Positions 44,027 to 52,430 of a DNA stretch of 64,000 bases are shown here, piece by piece. The stretch is taken from the NCBI GenBank assembly GCA_019638255.1, contig JAHBUD010000001.1, forward strand, positions 1-64,000, written 5' to 3'. The first letter of the stretch is position 1. The number at the start of each line of letters is the position of its first letter. The notes beneath the pieces are model-generated. The model had not been told where the DNA came from and made no database searches. It was given only the letters and a program-made list of their open reading frames with translations. The position numbers were made by a program, and so were the translations under genes. This DNA is from Cyclobacteriaceae bacterium. GTDB lineage: Bacteria; Bacteroidota; Bacteroidia; Cytophagales; Cyclobacteriaceae.

Positions 44027-44509
44027 CTATTGCTTTGATAGTTGATAAAGAAATTCTTCAACCTCCCATTCACCATTTTTCTCCCGTTCAAGTACCGCCC
44101 GAAGTTGATTGGCGTCTACTCGCTCATAAATTAATCGTGTCTTTTTATCAACAGCTTCAAACACCGCCTTGTTTTGCTCCAGTTTTGCTAAAGGGTACTC
44201 AAATGGCTTGTCCTTTTCTTCCCAACCAATATTACCTCTGCTGAAGTGCCGGAGTTTCATCGTGGGTACGCCACTTTCAGATTGTTCAATGACAATGAAC
44301 TCATAAAAAACCGTTTTGCCATCTTTCACACAACGGTAAACACACACCATGTTATCGCCCATAGCATCGCTCCAGTATTCCTCCATTTCGCCCCAGGCCA
44401 TACTCCCTCGCCAGTTACCGGAAATAAAACTCAACTGATCAAGAGTTGTTTGTACCTGTCCATAAGTTATCGATGCGGGGATAATAAAAAGAAGGAAAGC
44501 TGTTTTCAT
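44027..44509 (-). CDS. DUF6265 family exported protein
   Basis: An exported protein of about 160 residues. The chosen start (44509) begins the signal peptide MKTAFLLFIIPASITYGQ; the open frame back to 44575 overlaps the next gene and does not look like a signal. The mature part has LDQLSFISGNWRGSMAWGEMEEYWSDAMGDNMVCVYRCV, characteristic of DUF6265, and ends EVEEFLYQLSKQ. It is a lipocalin-like beta-barrel candidate of unknown role. It is divergent from the gene at 44560. Confidence 0.85.
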   Translation of the reverse strand: MKTAFLLFIIPASITYGQVQTTLDQLSFISGNWRGSMAWGEMEEYWSDAMGDNMVCVYRCVKDGKTVFYEFIVIEQSESGVPTMKLRHFSRGNIGWEEKDKPFEYPLAKLEQNKAVFEAVDKKTRLIYERVDANQLRAVLEREKNGEWEVEEFLYQLSKQ

Positions 44510-44559
44510 AGACTGAAGCCCTTTATTAAAGATGGGTAAATATTTCGTATTTTCATCGT

Positions 44560-45426
44560 ATGGTTTGCCGCTCAACGATAATCCTTCTTAGCTTCACAAT
44601 ACTTACCCGGTTTGTGTTATTTGGGCAAACGGCTGGTCAGTTCGAAAAAAACCCAAAAACAAAAATCCCGGCTGGACCGGAATTATTGGCCAACTATGAG
44701 GGTCTTGAATTCCGTTTTCCTTCCACCTTGCCCATGCCGATGAAATTTCAAATCGGGGAATACAAGGTGATGCAACCCTACAGCATGATGCTCGACCGCA
44801 ATACCAGTTTTGTTGACAAGGGACAATTTAAACCGGGCGATGCCATTATTAGTGCCTTACTTAACAGACGTGAAAACTGGGCTGACTATACCTCGCGTAA
44901 AGGTGTTAGCCAGGGCATGCAACACTACGGAATAAGTTTCTTGCTCTCAGGCTATAACAATGTAATTGACGCAGCCACTGAAGCCTATCGATTTTTTGTT
45001 GCAGAAACACGAACCTCCGGTTCATCGAACAACATACAGACTGATGTATCTATTTTGACCGACACAGTTTATTTCGGAGGGCGTATCCTCATTCAGTCAG
45101 ACTCGAGCCTTTGGAATTTTGAATTGCTCTACTCTCGTAACACAACAGAGAGCACATTATTGGGAAAACTTTATAGCGGAGAAAAACGATATGAGTTGCG
45201 TGACCGGGTAGATTTTGAAGGGTTTGTTGCACCGGCAGCAAATAGACTTCCCTTCATATTTCTTTTTCAAGAGAATATAGCGGTTGGAGGTATGGAGTTT
45301 CCCGGTGGGTACGGCTCAAAAAAGAAAATTATTTACGCACCCGCATTACCTCTTGCCGACCGGCTTGCATTTTCTGCTGCAGGTGCCTTGTTTTTTTCTT
45401 ATTGGAATACTTACGAGAATTTCTGA
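44560..45426 (+). CDS. Exported protein of unknown function
   Basis: A 288-residue protein with a hydrophobic start (TIILLSFTILTRFVLF) that looks like a signal peptide. I do not recognise the family. The mature part has phrases such as EFRFPSTLPMPMKFQIGEYKVMQ, a TDTVYFGGRILIQSD strand, and a C-terminal LPLADRLAFSAAGALFFSYW that may be a hydrophobic tail. No catalytic motif is apparent. It stands alone; the start overlaps the possible start of the divergent DUF6265 gene if that used 44575. It is followed by the tRNA gene 120 bases later. Confidence 0.5.
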   Translation: MVCRSTIILLSFTILTRFVLFGQTAGQFEKNPKTKIPAGPELLANYEGLEFRFPSTLPMPMKFQIGEYKVMQPYSMMLDRNTSFVDKGQFKPGDAIISALLNRRENWADYTSRKGVSQGMQHYGISFLLSGYNNVIDAATEAYRFFVAETRTSGSSNNIQTDVSILTDTVYFGGRILIQSDSSLWNFELLYSRNTTESTLLGKLYSGEKRYELRDRVDFEGFVAPAANRLPFIFLFQENIAVGGMEFPGGYGSKKKIIYAPALPLADRLAFSAAGALFFSYWNTYENF

Positions 45427-45476
45427 ACTCGTATTCCATGTAATCACGAAAAATGTTACGATCCTGAAAAGGGTTT

Positions 45477-45506
45477 TTGCACAAATGATTTTCTCTGTTA
45501 CATTTG
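45477..45506 (+). promoter_or_regulatory. Bacteroidota-type promoter for tRNA-Val
   Basis: TTG (45477-45479), then exactly 19 bases, then TACATTTG (45499-45506). This is the TTG-N19-TAnnTTTG consensus. The tRNA starts 40 bases after the -7 box, consistent with a short 5' leader to be cut by RNase P. Confidence 0.8.
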
Positions 45507-45546
45507 CAGTCCCAAAACGGGGAGTTCAGACTCTCAGTTCATTTCG

Positions 45547-45621
45547 GGGAGCTTAGCTCAGCTGGTTCAGAGCATCTGCCTTACAAGCAGAGGGTCGGGG
45601 GTTCGAATCCCTCAGCTCCCA
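45547..45621 (+). tRNA. tRNA-Val (anticodon TAC)
   Basis: The 75-base sequence folds as a tRNA. The acceptor stem is GGGAGCT with AGCTCCC, the D arm is GCTCAGCTGGTTCAGAGC, the anticodon stem TCTGC/GCAGA holds the loop CTTACAA with anticodon TAC, and the T arm contains GGTTCGAATCC. The discriminator is A and CCA is not encoded. A terminator hairpin follows at 45629. The 83-codon antisense frame ending in GAEGFEPPTLCL is the usual tRNA artefact. Confidence 0.97.
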
Positions 45622-45628
45622 CACGGAA

Positions 45629-45656
45629 AGCCGTCACCAAAGTGATGGCTTTTTTT
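45629..45656 (+). terminator. Terminator after tRNA-Val
   Basis: AGCCGTCAC (45629-45637) pairs with GTGATGGCT (45642-45650), one wobble, 4-base loop, followed by six T. A clean rho-independent terminator. Confidence 0.85.
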
Positions 45657-45689
45657 GATTTAAAGTACACATCCGGGTAACTTTTTGGC

Positions 45690-46562
45690 TTACTTATTCT
45701 CAAAATCAGCCCGCTTGCGCTTCCAACGTTTATGCGTCCACAGCCAGTATGGCGGTTTATTACGAATGTCCTTTTCGAGCTCCAAGGTATGAAGTTCAGT
45801 AATTCTACCCCAAGGCAACTGCTGAGGTTCATCCGTAATCAACCGATACTCCATCTCAAAATGTCCACGCTTTACCTTTTTAATTAACCCATAAATCACC
45901 ACAGCATTGAAATCCTTTGCAAATTTCTCTGCCCCTACCTGCACACCGGTTTCCTGGTTCAAGAACTCCATCCAGTGAGGCTTCTGCGAAAGTCTGGGAC
46001 ATTGGTCAGCACCAAAAATAACAGCCATGGGCTTTTGCTTGGGATCAATGATCATCTCCTTAACTTGCTTGTAGCTGCGCATAAGTAAGCCGAATTTTGA
46101 TCGACTCGACTGCATTTTGGCATCCATAAATTTGTTCTGCAGCGGGGTGTAGAGCGCTACCGGCTGATGTGGAATGGAAAGACCTACAGAAACGGCAAAT
46201 AATTCCCAGTTGCCATAATGGCCTCCTACAAAAGCAATATGGCGCCCTTGTTTTAAATACTTTTCAAAAAGGCTAATGTCAGGGTGATTAAAACGCGACC
46301 TGATCTCTTCTTCTGATATGGTAAACGCCTTAATTGATTCGACTATCAAGTCAGCAAAGTGACGGTAAAATTCCCGCTCAGTTTTCAACCGCTCCTGACT
46401 GGTTTTCTCCGGAAAGGAGTTTCGAATGCCCGTGCGAACGGTGCTTTTTCGGTATCCCACTACGTAATAAACAACTGCATAAATCAGGTTTGACAGGCCG
46501 TACAACACCCAAAAGGGCATTTTACTAAGGGGAATAACAACTAAATAGAATACGATACGCAT
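45690..46562 (-). CDS. LpxL/HtrB-like lysophospholipid acyltransferase
   Basis: A 290-residue acyltransferase of the LpxL/HtrB (lipid A late acyltransferase) family. An N-terminal membrane segment (about 3-40) precedes the catalytic HX4E motif in FVGGHYGNWELFAVS near residue 112; other typical parts are VALYTPLQNKFMDAKM and VIFGADQCPRLSQKPHWMEFL. The family acylates lipid A or related lipids on the inner membrane. It is monocistronic, divergent from the AsmA-like gene. Confidence 0.88.
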   Translation of the reverse strand: MRIVFYLVVIPLSKMPFWVLYGLSNLIYAVVYYVVGYRKSTVRTGIRNSFPEKTSQERLKTEREFYRHFADLIVESIKAFTISEEEIRSRFNHPDISLFEKYLKQGRHIAFVGGHYGNWELFAVSVGLSIPHQPVALYTPLQNKFMDAKMQSSRSKFGLLMRSYKQVKEMIIDPKQKPMAVIFGADQCPRLSQKPHWMEFLNQETGVQVGAEKFAKDFNAVVIYGLIKKVKRGHFEMEYRLITDEPQQLPWGRITELHTLELEKDIRNKPPYWLWTHKRWKRKRADFENK

Positions 46563-46686
46563 GCCCGCATATGAAACGCTGCAATGTTAAGGAGTAAATT
46601 TGAATTTTCAGTCTCCAGCATTCTCCCAACAACCTTAAGCTATAGCCAACTTATCGGGCAGGGAAGAACAATAAATGCAATAAGAG

Positions 46687-46715
46687 TTTGGTTTAAAAAT
46701 TGTCTCGTATTTTTG
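46687..46715 (+). promoter_or_regulatory. Promoter for the AsmA-like gene
   Basis: TTTG (46687-46690), a 17-base spacer, then TATTTTTG (46708-46715). The spacing is slightly short of the usual 19, but both boxes fit. It lies 19 bases before the TTG start codon. Confidence 0.55.
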
Positions 46716-46733
46716 TAAAACCATTTTTTAAGC

Positions 46734-49202
46734 TTGAAAACCTTCCGCAAAATCCTTTTTTACACGTTACTCGTAATCCTTGTGGCCTTGGTTTCGCTTG
46801 TCACCTCAGCCTTCTTGTTTAAAGATCAAATCATCAAACAATTCATTCTAAAAGCCAACGAACAACTCAGTACCCCGGTAAAGATTGGAAAGATTGATGT
46901 ATCCGTATTTGAAAGTTTTCCCGACCTGTCCATCGTGTTGGATGATGTTTACGTTGAGGATAGCCACGATGGTTTATACCCGTTGCTCACCGCCAGACGT
47001 ATTTCCTTCCACCTTAACCCCATTGAAGTTTACCGGGGGCAATACATCATTCACGGGCTCAAAGTCATTGACAGTGAAACCACTTTAAAAATTGATGCAA
47101 GAGGCGAAAACAATTATACCATCACCAAAGCCTCCTACGGTGGTGGCCAGGTGCGCTTTGAACTGAAAAATGTTAACCTCAAAAACACACGCTTCCGGTA
47201 TGTCGATCTCCAGTATAACGATGAACACATCCTAACCAGCGAACAACTATACGCCAGCATCAAAACAGATAATGATATCTATTACATCGTGGCCAAAGGT
47301 GATGCTACTACCCAACAGATAAAAGTAGGCAACCTGAGTTTGCTCGAAGGGAAAACCTTTTTCGTAAACACAAGTCTTTCCTATAACGATGTTGAAAAAA
47401 AATTACTGATTCAGTCAGCCAACCTTCAACTCAGTACTTCGCTTTTTTCAGTTACAGGAAGTTATGACTGGAAGGAATCAAAAAATATTAACCTAACTGC
47501 TGAGGGTGAAAACACCGACATTCAAACCATTCTTTCCCTGCTGCCGGAAAATTCATCTGAAGCCTTCCGTCAATATCAAAGCAAGGGCGATATTTATTTT
47601 CGTGCCAGCCTGGTGGGCGAAATCAGCGAAAAGGAAAGTCCGGCATTCTCGGCACAATTTGGATTTACAAAAGCCACTTTACTTCATCCCGAGTCAAAAT
47701 CAAAAATTGAAAATACCAGCCTGGAGGGATCATTTGCTACTCCCTCTTTGCGCAATGTGGCCAATGCACAATTGTCGTTAAAAAATATTTCAGGCAATCT
47801 TAACAGCAAGCCATTTAAAGCCAACCTGATTATTAAAAACCTGGACGATCCGGATGTAGTGCTAACCTTTACCGGTGATGTTGATGCTGAAGCATTACTG
47901 AGCTTTTATCCGATTGAAAATATTACCCAGGCCTCAGGCGTATTGTCGACCGATATTGCTTTTGAAGGAAGACTATCCTTGTTGAAAAAGAGAGCAACAG
48001 CTCAGCAGGTGTCAACGCGCGGATCGATCGAAGCCCGCGACTTGAATCTAACCTTCAATAAGAATGATATCAGCATCACCAACCTGAATGGCGTTTTTCA
48101 ATTCAACAATAACGACCTCGCCTTAAGCAATGTAAGTGGCTTACTCGGAACAAGCGATTTCCGCATGAACGGATTCTTCAAAAACATTATCACGTTCATT
48201 CTTTTTGAAAATCAACCGGTAGGCATCGAAGCCGACCTGAAATCTTCCTTTCTCAACGTTGATGAACTCTTCAGCTATGCTTTTGGAAAGGAGAACTCCA
48301 GCGGATCGGATCAGGAATACGAGTTCAAAATATCGCCTAATGTTTACCTGAACTTTAACTGCAATGTTAACCGGCTTACGTATAAACGCTTTTCAGGACG
48401 ATCCCTTCAAGGCGACTTATTGATAAAAAGCCAGGTAGCGCTTTCCCGAAACATTCAGGTGAAAACCATGGGAGGCAACCTCTCGCTTAATGGCACATTG
48501 AATGCGGTTAACCCGAAAGCCATTGCTATCTCAAACACGTTTAAACTTGACGGGCTATCGGCCGACAGCATCTTTTACGTTTTCGAAAATTTCGACCAAA
48601 CTTTCATTCAAGATAAGCACCTGAAAGGAAAAGCTTATGCGGATGTTTCCATGGAGTTAACCTTAAATCAAAATCTCAAGCTGTTTCAGGAAACATTGGT
48701 TGCCGATATTGTTGCTACAATCAAAAATGGTGAGCTCAATCAATTCGAACCGCTGAAGCAACTAAACAAATACCTGGATGATGACGGGCTTAGTGCGTTG
48801 CGGTTCGCTGATTTGAAAAATGAAATTCACATCGAGAACAAAACCGTATACATTCCACAAATGGAAGTGCGCAGCAATGTAACCGTAATGCAAATCAGCG
48901 GCACACACACCTTTGATCAACGCATTGATTACAGGATTGTAACGCCTCTGAGAAGTCGCAAAAAAATTGACATCAATGAAGCCGGATCGGCCATTGAAGA
49001 AATGGAGGGACGCGCCAAGCTGTACCTGAAAATTATTGGCACCACCGATAACTACCGGGTACTTTATGACACCGAAGCTGTTAAACGCAAAATTGCAGAC
49101 GACCTTAAAAAAGAAGTTAAGGAGCTAAAAGACATTCTGCAGAACAAAAAGAAAAAGAAAGAAGTGCAACTCTCCACCGATGAATTTGACTGGGATAATT
49201 AA
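46734..49202 (+). CDS. AsmA-like envelope protein
   Basis: An 822-residue protein of the AsmA-like/TamB-like bridge family. One N-terminal TM segment (about 6-24, ILFYTLLVILVALVSLVTSAFLF) anchors a long extracytoplasmic beta-rich repeat body. Family marks are LSTPVKIGKIDVSVFESFPDLSIVLDDV near residue 45 and, at the end, the AsmA_2-type phrase FDQRIDYRIVTPLRSRKKIDIN. The C-terminus is a charged coil (KKEVKELKDILQNKKKKKE). The start codon is TTG at 46734; no in-frame ATG exists until deep in the domain. Such proteins are implicated in lipid transport in the envelope. Confidence 0.82.
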   Translation: MKTFRKILFYTLLVILVALVSLVTSAFLFKDQIIKQFILKANEQLSTPVKIGKIDVSVFESFPDLSIVLDDVYVEDSHDGLYPLLTARRISFHLNPIEVYRGQYIIHGLKVIDSETTLKIDARGENNYTITKASYGGGQVRFELKNVNLKNTRFRYVDLQYNDEHILTSEQLYASIKTDNDIYYIVAKGDATTQQIKVGNLSLLEGKTFFVNTSLSYNDVEKKLLIQSANLQLSTSLFSVTGSYDWKESKNINLTAEGENTDIQTILSLLPENSSEAFRQYQSKGDIYFRASLVGEISEKESPAFSAQFGFTKATLLHPESKSKIENTSLEGSFATPSLRNVANAQLSLKNISGNLNSKPFKANLIIKNLDDPDVVLTFTGDVDAEALLSFYPIENITQASGVLSTDIAFEGRLSLLKKRATAQQVSTRGSIEARDLNLTFNKNDISITNLNGVFQFNNNDLALSNVSGLLGTSDFRMNGFFKNIITFILFENQPVGIEADLKSSFLNVDELFSYAFGKENSSGSDQEYEFKISPNVYLNFNCNVNRLTYKRFSGRSLQGDLLIKSQVALSRNIQVKTMGGNLSLNGTLNAVNPKAIAISNTFKLDGLSADSIFYVFENFDQTFIQDKHLKGKAYADVSMELTLNQNLKLFQETLVADIVATIKNGELNQFEPLKQLNKYLDDDGLSALRFADLKNEIHIENKTVYIPQMEVRSNVTVMQISGTHTFDQRIDYRIVTPLRSRKKIDINEAGSAIEEMEGRAKLYLKIIGTTDNYRVLYDTEAVKRKIADDLKKEVKELKDILQNKKKKKEVQLSTDEFDWDN

Positions 49203-49255
49203 TTCCCAATATCTATCCCATTTTGTTAATTTCGCTCTGCTAATCCACACAAGAT

Positions 49256-50452
49256 ATGTATTATCATCGCCTTGGAAATATTCCACACAAACGCCACACG
49301 CAATTCCGTCAACCGGATGGGTCCTTGTACAGTGAAGAACTAGTAAGTTCGGAAGGGTTTTCCGGTATTTACTCCAACCTGTACCATATCTATCCGCCTA
49401 CGCGCATTAAGTCACTGCAGGAGCCTGTTCCGTATGGGCCAAACATTATTCACGATTATGCTTTGCGGCAAACGCATTTAAACACTTCAGCTGTTAAAAC
49501 AACCGGAAAGGATTTTCTGGAAGCACGCAAAGTGCTTTTAAAAAACAACGATTGTTCCATTGCCATTTGTTCACCCAACGAACGCAAAATGGACTACTTT
49601 TATAAAAACGCTGAGGGCGATGAGGTAATTTATGTTCACGATGGCAGCGGTGTATTGATTTCACCGTTTGGCAAGTTGCAAATCAGGCAGGGTGATTACG
49701 TGGTGATTCCTAGAACGGTGATTTATAAACTGGAGTTTGATGAAGGCCCTTTACGTTTATTGATTGTTGAATCGGCTTCTCCTGTAGAAACCGTAAAGCG
49801 ATACCGCAATGAATTGGGCCAGTTGCTCGAGCACTCACCCTATTGCGAACGCGACATACGCCCTCCGCATGAACTGATTACAGATGCCAGTCGTGGCGAG
49901 TTTTTGGTGAAAATCAAAAAGCAAGGATACCTGCACCAATACATCTACGATTTCAGTCCGTTGGACCTGGTGGGATGGGATGGTTTTTTATGGCCCTATG
50001 CTTTTTCCATTCATGATTTCGAACCCATAACCGGCCGCATTCATCAGCCCCCTCCGGTGCACCAAACATTTCAGGCTCACAACTTTGTAATCTGTTCCTT
50101 TGTGCCGCGGTTGTTTGATTATCATCCGCTGGCCATTCCTGCTCCGTATAACCACAGCAACATCGATAGCGATGAAGTATTGTACTATGCGGAAGGAAAT
50201 TTTATGAGCCGAAGAGGCATTGAGCGCGGATCGTTTACACTGCACCCAGGCGGACTCCCCCACGGACCACATCCAGGAACGGTAGAAAAAAGTATTGGCG
50301 CCAAAGAAACGCACGAACTGGCGGTAATGATCGACACCTTCAAGCCGTTATACCTTACTACTGATGCATTGGAGTTTTTAGATAAGAACTATCCGATGAG
50401 TTGGACGGACAATGATCCGAATGTTCCGTTTAACGAGATCAACACACCTTAA
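49256..50452 (+). CDS. Homogentisate 1,2-dioxygenase family protein
   Basis: A 398-residue protein of the homogentisate dioxygenase cupin family, which opens homogentisate to maleylacetoacetate in tyrosine breakdown. Characteristic text is YYHRLGNIPHKRHTQFR, VHQTFQAHNFVICSFVPR, YNHSNIDSDEVLYY and HPGGLPHGPHPG. The iron ligands are probably the His of YNHSN, the nearby Asp/Glu of SDE, and a His of PHGPHPG; the spacing to the acidic ligand differs by one from the animal enzyme. No other tyrosine-degradation gene is in the window, so the role as HmgA is likely but unproven. Confidence 0.8.
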   Translation: MYYHRLGNIPHKRHTQFRQPDGSLYSEELVSSEGFSGIYSNLYHIYPPTRIKSLQEPVPYGPNIIHDYALRQTHLNTSAVKTTGKDFLEARKVLLKNNDCSIAICSPNERKMDYFYKNAEGDEVIYVHDGSGVLISPFGKLQIRQGDYVVIPRTVIYKLEFDEGPLRLLIVESASPVETVKRYRNELGQLLEHSPYCERDIRPPHELITDASRGEFLVKIKKQGYLHQYIYDFSPLDLVGWDGFLWPYAFSIHDFEPITGRIHQPPPVHQTFQAHNFVICSFVPRLFDYHPLAIPAPYNHSNIDSDEVLYYAEGNFMSRRGIERGSFTLHPGGLPHGPHPGTVEKSIGAKETHELAVMIDTFKPLYLTTDALEFLDKNYPMSWTDNDPNVPFNEINTP

Positions 50453-50459
50453 AAAAGAA

Positions 50460-50483
50460 AGGGGCTCAGGCCCCTATTTTTTG
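50460..50483. terminator. Bidirectional terminator, HGD / PLDc_N genes
   Basis: AGGGGC (50460-50465) pairs with GCCCCT (50470-50475) around TCAG. A T-run follows on the plus strand and an A-run precedes it, so it can serve both converging genes. Confidence 0.85.
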
Positions 50484-50687
50484 CTCTCTTCCAAACCAGA
50501 AGTAGATCATCGAACCTACAACCGGCAGAAATAAAATAAGCACTATCCATTTTAGCTTATCGATGGGGTTGAATCTCCCATACATAACATCGGATATGGC
50601 CAGAATAGGAAGTATAAGCGTTAAACTGAAAGCAACCAGGATAATTATCCACTCAAAGCTTCCGGGCATACTTATGGCTAATATCAT
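50466..50687 (-). CDS. PLDc N-terminal domain protein
   Basis: A 73-residue protein with two TM segments (about 10-30 and 48-66): WIIILVAFSLTLILPILAISDVMYG and KLKWIVLILFLPVVGSMIYFWFGREQ. It matches the PLDc_N motif, the two-helix N-terminal region of cardiolipin synthases, here as a free-standing protein. Such small proteins are common in Bacteroidota; their function is unknown. The ATG at 50687 is the first one; a second Met lies six residues later. Its stop falls inside the terminator shared with the converging HGD gene. Confidence 0.85.
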   Translation of the reverse strand: MILAISMPGSFEWIIILVAFSLTLILPILAISDVMYGRFNPIDKLKWIVLILFLPVVGSMIYFWFGREQKIGA

Positions 50688-50822
50688 ACCTTTAGTGTTT
50701 GTGTTTGTACCGTGAAATTAAGTAAATCATGGGGCATGAAAAATCAAAATCAACAAAATTTTTACTGAATATCCGCTGGAAGTCCCAATCAATTCTATTG
50801 TTACACCGAGGAATGAGGTATC

Positions 50823-51431
50823 TCACGGTTCAATCCACTTTTCGATAATCTTCGGATACCAATAGTATTCCAATTGATGTACGCTGCCCGCAATACTTTC
50901 AGGTGTATCCTCCGGCATCACCGGACAAATGGCTTTGAACAAAATGCGGCCTTCATCGTAATGTTCATTCACTTCATGGATGGTGATGCCGGTTTCTGTT
51001 TCATTTTCCGCCTTTACAGCCTCGTGCACTTTCATTCCATACATGCCTTTGCCTCCAAACTTTGGTAACAACGCTGGGTGGATGTTGATGATTCCTCCCG
51101 CGTAAGCCTTTGTCAGGGTTTCGGGCACCAGCCAAAGAAAACCCGCCAGCACAATGTGGGTAATTTCGCGCTCTTTCAACCAGTTCACCACCTCATCCGA
51201 TTCCCGAAACTGCTTGCGGTTGAAAATGAATGTAGGGACACCATACTTAGTGGCACGCACCAAAGCATAAGCTTCAGGATTGTTGGATAGCAACGCCTCA
51301 ACAGAAATAGTTGAATGACCTTGAAAGTATTTAAAAATCTCTTCCGCATTGGTTCCACTTCCGGAGGCGAAGATGGCTATGCGAGCTAATGTGCTAATGT
51401 GTTGATGTGCTGATATACCTGAGCGAGTCAA
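50823..51431 (-). CDS. purN: Phosphoribosylglycinamide formyltransferase (PurN)
   Basis: PurN transfers a formyl group to GAR in purine synthesis. The protein has the N-terminal RIAIFASGSGTNAEEIF, the block INIHPALLPKFGGKGMYGMKVHEAV, and TGITIHEVNEHYDEG near residue 140. The open frame uses a TTG at 51431. The first 16 residues are encoded by a tandem 8-base repeat (51385-51416) and do not match the family, which normally starts at RIAIF. So the native start codon seems to have been lost or replaced, with no ATG or GTG at the expected place. Confidence 0.9.
   Translation of the reverse strand: MTRSGISAHQHISTLARIAIFASGSGTNAEEIFKYFQGHSTISVEALLSNNPEAYALVRATKYGVPTFIFNRKQFRESDEVVNWLKEREITHIVLAGFLWLVPETLTKAYAGGIINIHPALLPKFGGKGMYGMKVHEAVKAENETETGITIHEVNEHYDEGRILFKAICPVMPEDTPESIAGSVHQLEYYWYPKIIEKWIEP
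51385..51416. repeat. Four 8-bp tandem repeats at the 5' end of purN
   Basis: On the plus strand the units are GCTAATGT, GCTAATGT, GTTGATGT and GCTGATAT. The period of 8 is not a multiple of three, so copy-number change would shift the frame of the N-terminus if translation began upstream. Confidence 0.75.
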
Positions 51432-51492
51432 CTTTTTTCAATTTAATTCTTATAAATCCATCCCAACTAAAACACCAAATCACCCAAACACC

Positions 51493-52338
51493 CTACACAA
51501 GTGCCATACTTAAAATACCCAACAGCATAATTACTTTACAAAAACTGCTCAGCCAGGTGTAGTCGCGTTTGGTATCGGCTTTAATCAATTGCATCACCAG
51601 CCAGGCTGTGGGTACAAACAGCATCATTAAAAAGTAAATTACCGGTAGCTTTACATAAACCTGGTTGATGAGCAGCACCACGATACCGAACAACGCAATC
51701 ACTATATAAATAAAGCGTTTCGTTTTCCGGACACCCCAAACAATTGGCAAAGTCTTACAACCATATGTGTTATCGCCTTTAAGGTCTTCCATGTCTTTAA
51801 TGACCTCACGAATGAGTGTCATGAAAAAAGCAAAGGTGGCATAGATGATCACCAGCGAATTGCTTTCATCATACAGAACATTTAAGACAACAAGGGACAT
51901 ACCCGTAAGCGCTGAAACCGTAAGGTTGCCAACAAGGGGCAACCGCTTAAGCAGGTTTGAATAAAACCATAACAATGAAACCGAGAAAATATTGATTAAA
52001 ACAATCCACCACGATAACAACACACCGATGGCAATGCCCGATAAGGATAGCACACCGTGCAGTAAAATGGCATACCTGCGCGGAACACTGCGGCCAACCA
52101 CTACCCGATTGGGGTTATTGACCAGGTCAATCTTAACATCGTAGTAGTCGTTAATAACGTATCCACCGGCTGCAATTAATGCAGATGACAAGGCCAGTAA
52201 AAACAGGTGCCAATCAGTAAAAATGTATTTCTTCAACAGAAACCAGGCCGTGAAGTATTGGGCGAATACCAATATCAGCAGATTCCAAACACGGGTGAGT
52301 TGAGCCAGAGATTCAATAATGGATTTAAAAGCGCCCAT
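51493..52338 (-). CDS. UbiA family prenyltransferase
   Basis: A 281-residue membrane prenyltransferase with about eight TM helices. Both aspartate-rich motifs are present: NDYYDVKID (NDxxDxxxD) near residue 63 and DMEDLKGD near residue 180, the latter followed by GCKTLPIVWG. The N-terminal QLTRVWNLLILVFAQYFTAWFL and PNRVVVGRSVPRRYA also fit. Homologues in Cytophagales are often annotated as geranylgeranylglycerol-phosphate geranylgeranyltransferase, but protoheme or quinone substrates cannot be ruled out. It lies 92 bases after the TonB receptor gene. Confidence 0.85.
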   Translation of the reverse strand: MGAFKSIIESLAQLTRVWNLLILVFAQYFTAWFLLKKYIFTDWHLFLLALSSALIAAGGYVINDYYDVKIDLVNNPNRVVVGRSVPRRYAILLHGVLSLSGIAIGVLLSWWIVLINIFSVSLLWFYSNLLKRLPLVGNLTVSALTGMSLVVLNVLYDESNSLVIIYATFAFFMTLIREVIKDMEDLKGDNTYGCKTLPIVWGVRKTKRFIYIVIALFGIVVLLINQVYVKLPVIYFLMMLFVPTAWLVMQLIKADTKRDYTWLSSFCKVIMLLGILSMALV

Positions 52339-52430
52339 GTTTTGGATTGAGTTCCAAAAGTACGAAACAACCCGACATGTGCAGCGAAAGAAAACCCGGC
52401 AAAAGCAATTGCTGCCTTTGCCGGGAATGC

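Noticed and set aside
45581..45832. 83-codon minus-strand frame ending in VGAEGFEPPTLCL
   Set aside because: This is the well-known antisense artefact of a tRNA gene; it overlaps tRNA-Val and the acyltransferase end and has no family match.
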